DNA of 64,000 bases from DASXMT01 sp035552655 (GCA_035552655.1 DASZLD010000044.1:1-64000); one strand, 5' to 3'; shown: positions 24,263 through 33,423, counted from the stretch's first letter. Notes: generated by a model from the sequence alone, not told the origin. Made by a program: numbers and translations.

Positions 24263-27027
24263 GCGACGGTCTCTGCAGCGTGGGTGACGCCCAGGTACGC
24301 CTCAGCAACGCGCCGGTTGTTGCGTATCTCTTCGGGCGGCCCGGACGCGATGAGCGATCCGAAATCCAGGACATGGATCTCGTCGCACAAGCCAAGAACC
24401 AGGCTCATGTCGTGGTCGATCAACAGGATCGTCACCCCGTTATCGCGGACCGCGCGCAATCGGTCCGCCAGCCACATGCTCTCGGAGCTGTCGAGTCCGG
24501 CCGCGGGCTCGTCCAAGAGAAGGAGACGGGGCTGCCCAGCCAATGCACGGGCAATCGACACCAGTTGTCGTTGGCCCTGCGAGAGCTGGCCGATGCTCCG
24601 TTGACGAAGGTTCGAGAGCCCGAGGGAATCAAGCACAATATCGAGTTGCTCAGGGCCCCGTTCGCGTGCGAGGTGCTGACCGACGATGACGTTCTCTTCC
24701 ACGGAAAGGTCCTCATAGAGGTCTACTCCTTGGAACGTGCGCCCGAGTCCCCGAGCCGCCCGTCGGTGCGGCGGTAGCCCAGCAATCGATTGACCGTCAA
24801 TGGCCACCTGGCCACGACATCGGGTGAAGCCGCACAGGGCATCCATTGTCGTGGTCTTGCCGGCTCCGTTGGGTCCGATCAACCCGACAATCTGACCCTG
24901 TCGAACCGAGAAACTGACATCATCGACGGCAAGAACGCCGCCATAGTTCACCCCAAGTCCAGACACATCCAACAGCGGGGTGCTGCTGGCCACCGCTACT
25001 GGCGCGGCGGGCGCCGCTGCGATGGTCGGAACTGTCTGCCGTGTGGCCGCGGCCTGGTCTTCTGACCGAGCGGCTATCGCCCGCTGGCGCCTGTCGTCGA
25101 TCGCCGCATGCGCGGGTCCAACGATGCCCTCGGGGCTGAAGACGACCGCCAGTATGAGACCAATGCCGACCACCAGGCCATACCAATTGCCGATATTGAC
25201 GACGTTGTTGAGGGCAACGAACAGGATGCCTCCGCTGGCGATCAGGCCCGACAGGAGGCCGCCGCTGACCGATGTGATCCCGGCAAGATAGACGGTTGAG
25301 AAGAGCGTCAGCCCAACTAACGCATCGAAGGAACCGAACGTCACGTTCGTCTGCATGTACGCCGTCAAGCACCCGCCAAGTCCGGCTATGAATGCGCCGA
25401 TTGCGAATCCGACAAGCTTCACCCGCACGACGTTGACTCCGGCGGCGGCCGCCGACCGCTCATTGGCTCGAACGGCGAGCATGGCGGAGCCAAGCCGGCT
25501 GGTGCGCAAACGAGCCACTCCGATGGCAATGATGACCAAGACGACCAGGCAGAGTATGCCGAAGCTCAGCCGGGGAAAGGCGTCGCCGGAACCGACGCCC
25601 ATGTCGATGCCAAACAGGTGCGGGGAGGGGATCGGCAAGCCAGCAGAACCGCCGTCCACACTGCTGTTCTGGAACCAGATTGCTTCGACAGCGACCGCGA
25701 AGGTGAGGGTGACAACGGCAACGAATAGACCCCGGATACGCAGCGCCGGTAACCCCACCACTACGCCAACAACAGTGGCGGCCAGCGCGGCGAGGATTGG
25801 AGCGATGGGGAATGGGATGCCCCAGGAATGACCGAGGGTGCTCAGTAGAAAGCCGGCCACCCCAGCCAGTGTGAGCTGAGCCAGGGAGATTTGGCCGACG
25901 TATCCGGTGACGACAACCAGCGAAAGCGCAATGACGGCAAAGATGAGACTGGAGATCAGCGCGGCTCGGAGGCTGTGCTGGAGAAGGATCATCACCACGA
26001 CAGTGATGGGCACTCCCACGGCCGCGGGAAGCAGTAACGATCGAGGTCGGGGCGCTCGTCCCAGCGTCGCCTGGACCAGAGTTCCCCTTGTGGGTAGACG
26101 CTTGCCTCGGACCAGCAACACCACCAGCACCAAGAAGAGCGGGACAACCTGTCCGGCGCCGCTTGGAAACGATGGATAGCGGCTATTGAGGTACACCGCC
26201 AGCGACTCGAGTGCACCAATCAATAGTCCGGCGATCACGGCAGGTGTCAGCGAGTACAGACGGCCGACGACCGCGGCGGCAAGAGCCGGAACGATAAAAA
26301 GCGTATAGGTGCCGGGCACCAGAGGTACCAGGGGTGAAATCAAAATGCCAGCTAGACCGGCCACAGCTCCACTGATTGCCCAGTTTATGAGGGCGATACG
26401 GTCAGGCGAAAGCCCGCTCACCAATGCACCGACCTCGGTCTCAGCTGATCCCCGTGTGGCCAGACCGAAGCGCGTCAAGCGATAGAGCGCGCCCAGGAGC
26501 AGGGATACGCCGATGATCGTCACCGTGAACCACAGCCGGTCGCCGGGGATACGGATGCTGCCAGCGGTGATGGCATTCGTCGGATAAATGGGATCGGCCA
26601 GAAGTTGCTGCGTGCCGACTTGAAGGGTGACGACCGCAGTCAGCACACCCATGACGCCCAGCGATGCCACCGCCTTGGCCACCGCCCTTTGCTTGCGTAA
26701 GGGCCGAAAGACCGCCAAGTACAGGATCACCCCAAGTACCGCTTGGATGACCAGGGTCACCAGTAGGGCCGGGACAAAGCCCATGGGCCCGCCTACCGAA
26801 ACTGTCTTGGGAAGACCGGGGATTGGGATCAAGAGCTGGCCCGTACGAAGGAGCGCGTAGGTGTAGGCCGCGTAGAGCGATTGTGCTCCAATCCCCAGAT
26901 TTAGTACGCCGGAGCTGCGATAGGTGACGACAAGCGCCATGGCCAGCGCAGCGAAGACGGCACCGTTCCCCAGACCGAGAAGTGGGAAGTTGAGATAGTT
27001 AGCCACCGACAGATCCCTCGCACGCAT
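24259..27027 (-). CDS. Fused LivH-LivM-LivG importer (two permeases and an ATPase in one chain)
   Basis: One polypeptide of about 922 aa joins three proteins normally made separately. Residues 1 to about 320 are a LivH permease (GVLNLGIGAQSLYAAY, ISGAVAGLAGIL). About 335-645 is a LivM permease (VVTGYVGQISLAQ, GLFVAVVTLTFAVAVE). After an Ala/Pro/Gln-rich linker, about 690-922 is a LivG ATPase with GLIGPNGAGKTT, the degenerate signature LSQGQRQ and LLLLDEPAAGLD. Start options are ATG 27027 (chosen), TTG 27048 and GTG 27003; ribosome sites are weak for all. With the separate LivF it makes a full importer for a carboxylate or amino-acid-like substrate delivered by the two binding proteins. Confidence 0.9.
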   Translation of the reverse strand: MRARDLSVANYLNFPLLGLGNGAVFAALAMALVVTYRSSGVLNLGIGAQSLYAAYTYALLRTGQLLIPIPGLPKTVSVGGPMGFVPALLVTLVIQAVLGVILYLAVFRPLRKQRAVAKAVASLGVMGVLTAVVTLQVGTQQLLADPIYPTNAITAGSIRIPGDRLWFTVTIIGVSLLLGALYRLTRFGLATRGSAETEVGALVSGLSPDRIALINWAISGAVAGLAGILISPLVPLVPGTYTLFIVPALAAAVVGRLYSLTPAVIAGLLIGALESLAVYLNSRYPSFPSGAGQVVPLFLVLVVLLVRGKRLPTRGTLVQATLGRAPRPRSLLLPAAVGVPITVVVMILLQHSLRAALISSLIFAVIALSLVVVTGYVGQISLAQLTLAGVAGFLLSTLGHSWGIPFPIAPILAALAATVVGVVVGLPALRIRGLFVAVVTLTFAVAVEAIWFQNSSVDGGSAGLPIPSPHLFGIDMGVGSGDAFPRLSFGILCLVVLVIIAIGVARLRTSRLGSAMLAVRANERSAAAAGVNVVRVKLVGFAIGAFIAGLGGCLTAYMQTNVTFGSFDALVGLTLFSTVYLAGITSVSGGLLSGLIASGGILFVALNNVVNIGNWYGLVVGIGLILAVVFSPEGIVGPAHAAIDDRRQRAIAARSEDQAAATRQTVPTIAAAPAAPVAVASSTPLLDVSGLGVNYGGVLAVDDVSFSVRQGQIVGLIGPNGAGKTTTMDALCGFTRCRGQVAIDGQSIAGLPPHRRAARGLGRTFQGVDLYEDLSVEENVIVGQHLARERGPEQLDIVLDSLGLSNLRQRSIGQLSQGQRQLVSIARALAGQPRLLLLDEPAAGLDSSESMWLADRLRAVRDNGVTILLIDHDMSLVLGLCDEIHVLDFGSLIASGPPEEIRNNRRVAEAYLGVTHAAETVA

Positions 27028-27080
27028 GGCCAGCTGCCCCAAGAGCAATCATGCACTTCCCCCAGATGTCAGTTACGGAT

Positions 27081-27094
27081 TCAGGATACTCTAC
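27081..27094. promoter_or_regulatory. CAGGATACTCTA site before the transporter
   Basis: TCAGGATACTCTAC matches the shared motif and lies about 55-70 bases upstream of the fused transporter start, after the second binding-protein gene. It suggests the importer can be controlled apart from the binding protein. Confidence 0.45.
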
Positions 27095-27283
27095 ACCGCC
27101 TCTCAAGGCGCCGGAGACAGTGGTCGGCGCAGATACAGGGCGCTTTTCGCCATCATCTTCGTGTACCCAAGGGGTCTCCACCGCACGCCAGTGTGGGACC
27201 AGATCGTCAGCGGCGGTATGGGAAAGCCGGCGCCGTACGAGCAGAAGCAACGGAGCGACAACACCCTTCCCGAGATGAACGAA

Positions 27284-28543
27284 TCAGCTCTTGAACAGCG
27301 CAGACGAATTGAACTTCTGCGCACTGGCGATTTGTCCCTTGGCCGTCAATACGCCGAGATACGTAGTTGCCGAACAGACGCTCTTGAGGAGTGGGATGGC
27401 CGTGCCATTGCACGTAAAGGTCAGCCCACCAGAGAGCGGGAGAGGCACATTCTTTCTCGATTCCAACTGACTTTGGATAGTGGACGCACTGACATCTCCC
27501 GTGTAGCCCGTCATGAGCGAGACCAGCGCCCAGACTGATTCCGTGCCTGACAACTGGTTGGCACTGACGTTCGGATTCGGGCTCACTGATGGTGCGTATT
27601 TCTTGGTCATAGCCGCGTACGTCGCTGCATCCTTCGTCCCAGTGAGCGACGTGCCCGCGGTGTACGAACCCTTGAGCACGCTCCCAAGGGACTGCACGAC
27701 CGACGGGGCGACGCACGGTCCGACAAGGTACTTCGGAAGCTTCAGCGACAGCGTCTGGTATCCCTTGAGAAATGAAGTGCACAAGGTCAGATCACCGGTA
27801 ATACCGACCGCTGCAGCACCCCAGCTGACTGCGCTCTGTAGCTGCGGAGTCATGTCTGCGGTACCCGGTTCCACCGGGATCACCTTGAACCCGACGCCTG
27901 CGCTCTTGAAGACGAGGCCACCAAGCGTCTGCGCACCGGTGATGGCAGCCGGAACGTCGCTGACCAACATGGCAACCTTCTTCAATCCCTTCTGTTTCGC
28001 TTGCAACGCGATGGCTCCGAGATCGGCAGGGAAGCCCCCGGTCAGAGCGAACGAGCCTGTCGTGGTGAGCTCCTGGGACGACGCGCCGGAAATAGTCACA
28101 TAAGGGATGCCGGCCTGCGTGATGGTGGGTACCTCAACCGCCCCCTCCCCGGTGAATGGGAGCACGACTGCTACGACTTTGTCCTGGACCATCTGGTTGG
28201 CACAGACTTGGCCGCCCGCCGGTGTCTCTTGGTTCTCGCACACAACCAGCTTGATGGGGTGACCCCCAAGCCCTTTGGCGTACTGATTAGCCCAGGAGAC
28301 GCCCATACGAGCTCCAGCCTCGACGAGGGCTCCCGTGCTGACGGTACCCGAACCGGCGTCAGTGATTATCCCGACAGACACTGGAGTGCCCCGGGCAGGA
28401 TTGGGTGCACCTAATCCTGAAGCGGAACTGGCGCTCGCGCTACCCAGGCCACAGGTAGCAATCGTGGTGACAAGAGCGCTCAAGCCGACGAGAACGGACC
28501 ACGGCCTCCGCCGGATCAGGTTGCCTACGGGTCTTTTCAACAC
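27284..28543 (-). CDS. ABC transporter substrate-binding protein, LivK type (copy 2)
   Basis: Paralogue of the binding protein at 22104-23354 (419 aa). The GTG start follows GGGGGAGGAACC. An arginine-rich start and a hydrophobic segment (SVLVGLSALVTTIATCG) form a signal peptide ending near ASASS. The Cys in it does not sit in a standard lipobox. Shared blocks with copy 1 include CENQETPAGGQVCAN, GTADMTPQLQSAVSWG, NPNVSANQ and LSGGLTFTCNGTA. It lies upstream of the fused transporter in the same direction, with 257 bases between. The copies may widen the substrate range or respond to different inducers. Confidence 0.93.
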   Translation of the reverse strand: MLKRPVGNLIRRRPWSVLVGLSALVTTIATCGLGSASASSASGLGAPNPARGTPVSVGIITDAGSGTVSTGALVEAGARMGVSWANQYAKGLGGHPIKLVVCENQETPAGGQVCANQMVQDKVVAVVLPFTGEGAVEVPTITQAGIPYVTISGASSQELTTTGSFALTGGFPADLGAIALQAKQKGLKKVAMLVSDVPAAITGAQTLGGLVFKSAGVGFKVIPVEPGTADMTPQLQSAVSWGAAAVGITGDLTLCTSFLKGYQTLSLKLPKYLVGPCVAPSVVQSLGSVLKGSYTAGTSLTGTKDAATYAAMTKKYAPSVSPNPNVSANQLSGTESVWALVSLMTGYTGDVSASTIQSQLESRKNVPLPLSGGLTFTCNGTAIPLLKSVCSATTYLGVLTAKGQIASAQKFNSSALFKS

Positions 28544-28651
28544 GGTTCCTCCCCCAGAAAGAGGAGGTATCGAAACGACGGCTGCACATCCAGACGCAAA
28601 TCGATCCCCCCGGTCTATTTGCTACGCGTCACCTTCGATGACAATAAGGAC

Positions 28652-28678
28652 ACTATATCCGTTCGGCGTTCGGGTCAA
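28652..28678 (-). promoter_or_regulatory. Promoter of the second binding-protein gene
   Basis: Minus strand TTGACC (28673-28678) and TATAGT (28652-28657) with 15 bases between. ATATAGTGTCCT and the downstream GGGGGGATCGATTTGCG leader match copy 1. The conserved promoter and leader indicate duplication of the whole transcription unit. Confidence 0.55.
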
Positions 28679-28709
28679 GGCCCGTTCGTGCCGAATTTCC
28701 TCAGTGAAG

Positions 28710-30272
28710 TCACACCTTGCGTTCGGCGACCCTCCAATACTCTTCACGGAGTAGGCGTTTGTAGAGCTTGCCTCCGTCCGTCCTAGGAAGAGCGTCGCGA
28801 AAGTCCACGCTACGCGGACACTTGAACTTCGCCAGCCGCGCCTGGCAGAACTCGATGATCTCACTGCCCAGTTCCTCGCTCGGCCGTGCTGTGTCGATGA
28901 GTTCGACCACGGCCTTGACCTGCTCGCCCCACTCTGGATCCGGCACCCCTATGACCGCGACGTCCCCTACGAGAGGATGGGAAGAAAGAACCCCTTCGAC
29001 CTCTGCCGGATAGATATTGACTCCCCCACTAATGATCATGTCCTTGGCGCGGTCCCGAAGGAAGAGGTAGCCGTCCTCGTCGACATAACCGACATCGCCG
29101 AGCGTGAACGACCTCCCACGGCTTACTGACGCGGTCAGTTCGGGGTCGTTTCGATACTCGAAGGTCGGCCGGTCGGGTTCGAGATACACATTGCCGACAT
29201 CGCCACTAAGCAGCGGCTGGCCGTCGTCATCGAGAATATTGACCCGCATACCTGCGATGGGGCGGCCGACGGTACCCGGTTTCTCGAGCCAACGATGGGG
29301 CTTGGCAATGGTGGCTGCTCCCTCCATGCCACCGTATGTCTCCCAGATCACGGGCCCCCACCAGTCCATCATCTGCTGTTTGATCTCAATTGGGCAGGGA
29401 GCGGCCGAATGGACCACGACCTCCAAGCTGGAATGGTCGTACCTTCCCCGTACGCCTGGCGGCAACCGGAGCAATCGGACGAATTGGGTAGGAACCATGT
29501 ACGCCGTTGTGACTTTGTGGCGTTCGATCATCTCAAGGGTGCCTTGGGCATCGAACTTTCCCATGATGGCCAGTGCCTGCCCCACGTTCAGGGCCCCGTG
29601 GTAGAAGGATTGGCAGCCTCCATGGTGCATACCGGCCGAGACCAAATGAACGCCCTCCAGGGGCTGGAACCGGAAGGCGCGTCCGAAAGACTTCATCAGA
29701 TCGGTGATCACTGACGGGTCACCCTCGAGCCGAGGGCGAACGATCGCCTTTGGGTTGCCCGTCGTTCCCGATGAATAGCTGATTGGGCCGCCCAAGCGAC
29801 GATCGAGCGGCATGGACTTCGGCTGACCGGCAACGAGCCTCTCGTAGGAGAGAAACCCAGGGATGTCGCCGCCGACCGAGACTCGAGCCCGGATCGACCC
29901 GGTTCCTACCAGTTGGTCCACGCGATCGCTGTAACGATTGTGGACGACCACAGCGGCGGCGCCGGCATGGTCGATGATGGTTTGGAACTCGCCGGCCGAG
30001 AGTGCCGGATTCAATGCGATCGACTGGAAGCCACCCTCCTGGGTCGCCAGCTGCCAGTACAGAACATCGATGTCATTCGGTAACGCATAGGCGACAATGT
30101 CTCCCGCTTGGATTCCACGGGCACGAAGCGCGTGAACCAGTTGGTGTGCACGACCAGCCAATTCGGAATAGCTCGTCGGAGGCCCTGACGGCGAGTCGAC
30201 GACGGCAGGAAGATCCGGATGATCCTCGGCGATCCACCAGAAGCCAAGGCGCTGATCCCAGGGGTGGTCCAT
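28710..30272 (-). CDS. Acyl-CoA synthetase (AMP-forming), FadD type
   Basis: AMP-dependent acid:CoA ligase of 520 aa. The phosphate loop is YSSGTTGNPKAIV, the adenine motif WETYGGMEG, the hinge segment GDVGYVDEDGYLFLRDR, and the C-terminal lysine is in TDGGKLYKR. It would activate the imported carboxylate to its CoA ester for the dehydrogenases, crotonase and thiolase nearby. I chose ATG 30272. An upstream in-frame ATG at 30290 would fall inside the conserved GTATACTCTTT site. That site ends about 8 bases before the chosen ATG, so if TATACT is the -10 element the mRNA is nearly leaderless. Confidence 0.92.
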   Translation of the reverse strand: MDHPWDQRLGFWWIAEDHPDLPAVVDSPSGPPTSYSELAGRAHQLVHALRARGIQAGDIVAYALPNDIDVLYWQLATQEGGFQSIALNPALSAGEFQTIIDHAGAAAVVVHNRYSDRVDQLVGTGSIRARVSVGGDIPGFLSYERLVAGQPKSMPLDRRLGGPISYSSGTTGNPKAIVRPRLEGDPSVITDLMKSFGRAFRFQPLEGVHLVSAGMHHGGCQSFYHGALNVGQALAIMGKFDAQGTLEMIERHKVTTAYMVPTQFVRLLRLPPGVRGRYDHSSLEVVVHSAAPCPIEIKQQMMDWWGPVIWETYGGMEGAATIAKPHRWLEKPGTVGRPIAGMRVNILDDDGQPLLSGDVGNVYLEPDRPTFEYRNDPELTASVSRGRSFTLGDVGYVDEDGYLFLRDRAKDMIISGGVNIYPAEVEGVLSSHPLVGDVAVIGVPDPEWGEQVKAVVELIDTARPSEELGSEIIEFCQARLAKFKCPRSVDFRDALPRTDGGKLYKRLLREEYWRVAERKV

Positions 30273-30276
30273 CGGA

Positions 30277-30292
30277 AAAGAGTATACCATTA
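30277..30292 (-). promoter_or_regulatory. GGTATACTCTTTT site at the ligase start
   Basis: Minus-strand AATGGTATACTCTTTT shares the 11-mer GTATACTCTTT exactly with the SDR promoter at 33411. TATACT could also serve as the -10 box of a leaderless transcript for the ligase gene. Confidence 0.55.
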
Positions 30293-30340
30293 GGCCAATG
30301 GGGCCAAGGGGCGACATCGGATTCCGCAGCGGGGAGACCG

Positions 30341-30814
30341 GTGCGCGGGCCAGCGCCGTGGCCGTATGTTGACGTGCACAGGGCCGATGTGAGCTATTGG
30401 GTGTTCGATGTCGACGGATGCCTCGTCGACTCGCTGACCGGCACCTCGCTTCGACCGGGCACTCGGGAGTTGCTCATCCACCTTCGCAACCAGCAGCACA
30501 CCGTGATTTGGTGGAGCGCAGGTGGAAAGGACTACGGACGCGGCCGGGCCACACAGCTTGACGTCCACGACCTCGTCGACGGGTTCTACGGCAAAGAGCA
30601 TCGTGACCACCAGGGTCGTTACCAAACTGACCACTTCCTCGACCCAGGCCGGGAGGCGGTCTTCGTCGACGACCGGCCCGAAGACATGCCCGTAGGCGCC
30701 ATGGTTATAAGCGTTGCTCCCTACATTGTCCACAACCCACACGACCGAGGGCTGCGGCACGCCGCGGAGTGTGCTGGCCTCCCAGTCGCTGGGTCAGAAT
30801 CCGACCGTGCGTAG
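30341..30814 (+). CDS. HAD-superfamily phosphatase
   Basis: Small HAD-fold hydrolase (157 aa) without a large cap. Motif I is FDVDGCLVDS, with the nucleophile and acid Asp pair. A motif II-like serine occurs in IWWSAGG, and the acidic motif IV is VFVDDRPEDMP. The GTG at 30341 follows GGGGAG by 4 bases; GTG codons at 30374 and 30389 are alternatives. The long frame upstream is antisense to the acyl-CoA ligase. It points away from the ligase and toward the thiolase, with 240 bases before the latter. Its substrate is unknown and no link to the CoA pathway is evident beyond position. Confidence 0.75.
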   Translation: MRGPAPWPYVDVHRADVSYWVFDVDGCLVDSLTGTSLRPGTRELLIHLRNQQHTVIWWSAGGKDYGRGRATQLDVHDLVDGFYGKEHRDHQGRYQTDHFLDPGREAVFVDDRPEDMPVGAMVISVAPYIVHNPHDRGLRHAAECAGLPVAGSESDRA

Positions 30815-30977
30815 AGCCGACCCAACTCAAATTCCCCACGATTGGTTCGGCCTTCCCATCGGCGAGTCCCAGGTTGAACGGCGCGACTGCCACGCTGGCC
30901 GTCGCTAGACCGGTGCTCACGTTGAGCTCACAGCCGGCCCGTCGCCGGCCCGAGCTTGAGCAAAGGAAGCACAGTTT

Positions 30978-30994
30978 GGGATACTCTATTGTCG
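30978..30994 (+). promoter_or_regulatory. GATACTCTATTG site before the thiolase
   Basis: GGGATACTCTATTGTCG lies about 65 bases upstream of the thiolase start. CTCTATTGT is shared exactly with the inverted site before the double acyl-CoA dehydrogenase (35351-35370). Confidence 0.5.
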
Positions 30995-31055
30995 CACACT
31001 CGGCTGGCCAACCGTCAGGCTGAGGAAACGTTCGAGCGAGAAGCGAGGTACGTAC

Positions 31056-32294
31056 GTGAACGAGGCCTGGATCATCGATGCCTGCCGCACGCCGCGAGGA
31101 ATCGGCAAGGTTGGCAAGGGTGCACTGGCGGAGATCCATCCACAGCAACTGGGAGCGACGGTGCTCGCCGCCATCGCTCAGCGGAACGATCTCGATACCG
31201 CGGATGTGGACGACGTCATCTGGGGCACGAGCATGCAAGTCGGTACACAGGGTGGGGACCTCGGGCGTATGGCCGCGCTCGATGCGGGTTACTCGGTCCG
31301 GACCAGTGGCGTCACATTGGACCGATTCTGCGGATCAGGGATCACCGCCGCCAACCTTGCCGCCGGATCGATCATGGCCGGTCTTGAGGACGTGGTGATT
31401 GCCGGGGGCGCCGAGATGATGTCGTCGTATAAGGCCAACGCTTCTAGTAACCGATCCCCCTTTATGGACAATGGCAACACTCGACTTCGAGAGCGCCACC
31501 CTCAGACCAATCAGGGCGTGGCCGCTGACGCAATCGCCACCCTTGAAGGTATTGATCGGGCCGCCCTTGACGAACTGGCGGCCGAGTCACAGCGGCGAGC
31601 CGAGGTGGCCATCAAGGAGAGCAGGTTCGATCGAAGCTTGGTGCCGGTTTACCATGCGGACGGATCCGTCGCCCTCGATCGAGAGGAGTACCCTCGGCCC
31701 GGAACGACCGCTGCTGATTTGGCCTCCCTTCCCCCTTCATTCGAAGCAATCGCCGACATCCCGTTGGATGACACGGGCACGACCTACCGCCAGTTGGTCC
31801 TTCGCAAGTTTCCCGATCTCAAGATCAAGCACGTGCATCATGCAGGCAACTCGTCGGGCGTTGTCGACGGTGCCGGAGCGCTGCTCTTGACCAGTCCCTC
31901 GTATGCGACGGCACATGGCCTGACTCCTCGCGCCCGAGTCGTTGCCATCGCCAACATCGGCGATGATCCGACCCTCATGTTGAACGCACCAGGCCCTGCG
32001 GCCCGCAAGGTGCTGGCTAAGGCCGGCCTGGGCGTAGGGGACATCGACGTGTTCGAGGTCAATGAGGCTTTTGCCGTTGTAGCCGAGAAGTTCATACGAG
32101 ATCTCGACGTCGATCGGGAAAAGATCAATGTCAACGGAGGTGCCATCGCGCTCGGTCATCCGATCGGAGCTACGGGCAGTCTTCTGATCGGCACAGCCCT
32201 GGACGAGCTCGAACGCCGAGACGGCCAGTTGGGACTCATTACGATGTGCGCAGCGGGAGGAATGGCGCCAGCGATCATCATCGAGCGCGTGTGA
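31056..32294 (+). CDS. Thiolase (acetyl-CoA C-acyltransferase)
   Basis: Degradative-type thiolase of 412 aa, GTG start. The nucleophile Cys92 is in LDRFCGSGIT, the catalytic His in ALGHPIGATG, and the second Cys in TMCAAGGMA, so all active-site residues are in place. NEAF (EVNEAFAVV) is also conserved. It should cleave a 3-oxoacyl-CoA with CoA to release acetyl- or propionyl-CoA, the last step of the beta-oxidation set assembled here. It carries the shared GATACTCTATTG site upstream and precedes the alpha/beta hydrolase by 76 bases in the same direction. Confidence 0.94.
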   Translation: MNEAWIIDACRTPRGIGKVGKGALAEIHPQQLGATVLAAIAQRNDLDTADVDDVIWGTSMQVGTQGGDLGRMAALDAGYSVRTSGVTLDRFCGSGITAANLAAGSIMAGLEDVVIAGGAEMMSSYKANASSNRSPFMDNGNTRLRERHPQTNQGVAADAIATLEGIDRAALDELAAESQRRAEVAIKESRFDRSLVPVYHADGSVALDREEYPRPGTTAADLASLPPSFEAIADIPLDDTGTTYRQLVLRKFPDLKIKHVHHAGNSSGVVDGAGALLLTSPSYATAHGLTPRARVVAIANIGDDPTLMLNAPGPAARKVLAKAGLGVGDIDVFEVNEAFAVVAEKFIRDLDVDREKINVNGGAIALGHPIGATGSLLIGTALDELERRDGQLGLITMCAAGGMAPAIIIERV

Positions 32295-32370
32295 ACGATC
32301 TCCGAAGCCACCAAGTCGCGGTATCAACTGATGGGAGCCAGTTGAGAATGGCGACTTCCCAGACTCGTCA

Positions 32371-33318
32371 GTGGTGCAAGTGACCTCGGTCGACGACACC
32401 CTGGGTAACGAGGACTACGACGAGTTCGCTCTCCTACACGAAAATGCTGAAGAGTGGGATCTTCACTTGGATCGACCGCCGAAGGTTGCCCGCCATCAGT
32501 TTGAGTTGCCCACCGGCCAAATCCTTTCGTACCTCCGTTGGGGCGACGGTGAGCCTCGACTCGTCTTTCTTCACGGGGGCGCACAAAACGCCCATACCTG
32601 GGATACGGTCTTGCTTGCGTTGGATGAGCCTGCCATCGCCATAGACCTGCCCGGGCATGGGCATTCGGATCGGCGTGCCGACCGCGACTACGGGCCCTGG
32701 CAAAATGCAGAGGCGATTGCATCCGTCGTGGCCGCAGTGGCAAGTCGCACACGAGCAGTCGTCGGCATGTCCTTGGGCGGAGCGACGGCGACTCGTTTCG
32801 CCGCCATATCCCCTGACCTATGCCACCGTGCCGTGCTCGTCGATGTCACGCCCCAGATCAACGACCCCTCTCGGGCCCTGACTACTGCCGAACGAGGTTC
32901 GGTCTCCTTGATTGCCGGGCCGCCCGTCTACGACTCGTTCGAAGAAATGGCCGACTCAGCCATCGCTCTGAGCCCACTCCGATCCGCATCGGGCGTGCGC
33001 CGAGGCGTTCGCCACAATGCAACTCGACTCGACGATGGTCGGTGGACATGGCGATATGACCTCATGGGACCGACCCCGGAGGGCACAGCTGACTGGGTCG
33101 ACTTCACCCCTCTGTGGAACGACGTCGGCTCTATCGTCATTCCCACTCTGTTCGTACGAGGAGACAAGTCCCCCTTCGTGCTCGATGAAGATGTTGCTGA
33201 GATGCGTCGCCGGCTACCAGCCCTTGAGGTCTCAGTCGTCGAGGACGCGGGTCACGCCGTGCAGAGCGATCGTCCACTCGAACTGGCTCGGCTCATTCGG
33301 GAGTTCGCCTTGTCATGA
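32371..33318 (+). CDS. Alpha/beta hydrolase
   Basis: Alpha/beta-hydrolase of 315 aa. HGGAQNAHTW forms the oxyanion turn, GMSLGG the nucleophile elbow, RGDKSPFVLDED the acid and DAGHAVQSDRP the histidine, so the triad is intact. The first 45 residues are an acidic extension. The start at GTG 32371 is followed immediately by another GTG; neither has a clear ribosome site. Position directly after the thiolase suggests the same transcript. It could hydrolyse an ester, a lactone, or a beta-diketone/C-C bond in the pathway. Confidence 0.87.
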   Translation: MVQVTSVDDTLGNEDYDEFALLHENAEEWDLHLDRPPKVARHQFELPTGQILSYLRWGDGEPRLVFLHGGAQNAHTWDTVLLALDEPAIAIDLPGHGHSDRRADRDYGPWQNAEAIASVVAAVASRTRAVVGMSLGGATATRFAAISPDLCHRAVLVDVTPQINDPSRALTTAERGSVSLIAGPPVYDSFEEMADSAIALSPLRSASGVRRGVRHNATRLDDGRWTWRYDLMGPTPEGTADWVDFTPLWNDVGSIVIPTLFVRGDKSPFVLDEDVAEMRRRLPALEVSVVEDAGHAVQSDRPLELARLIREFALS

Positions 33319-33406
33319 GCCCGACGGCGCACTGAAGTCGCGGTCAGCACTCCCCCACGACCGGTCCTTGGCTGCGGGACCGTGAGGGCGGTAATTCGAC
33401 GTCGTA

Positions 33407-33423
33407 AATAGTATACTCTTTGC
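33407..33423 (+). promoter_or_regulatory. AATAGTATACTCTTTG site before the SDR
   Basis: AATAGTATACTCTTTG is one change away from the perfect palindrome AAAGAGTATACTCTTT. TATACT may double as the -10 box. This is the best copy of the motif in the window. Confidence 0.6.

Noticed and set aside
25000..26900. Several plus-strand frames opposite the fused importer, Thr/Pro/Ser-rich
   Set aside because: Composition is that of antisense frames to hydrophobic membrane coding sequence; no motifs or ribosome sites.
30002..30340. Plus-strand frame upstream of the HAD phosphatase
   Set aside because: It is antisense to the acyl-CoA ligase and has no family features; the GTG at 30341 with GGGGAG is a better start.
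30815..31055. Minus-strand frame in the gap before the thiolase, with ATASVAVAPFNLGLADGK
   Set aside because: No recognised family, no ribosome site, and it overlaps the thiolase promoter and both flanking genes.
13760..33420. Idea that the low-G+C stretch is a defined mobile element
   Set aside because: No integrase, transposase, tRNA, direct-repeat ends or inverted terminal repeats could be found; only composition suggests transfer.
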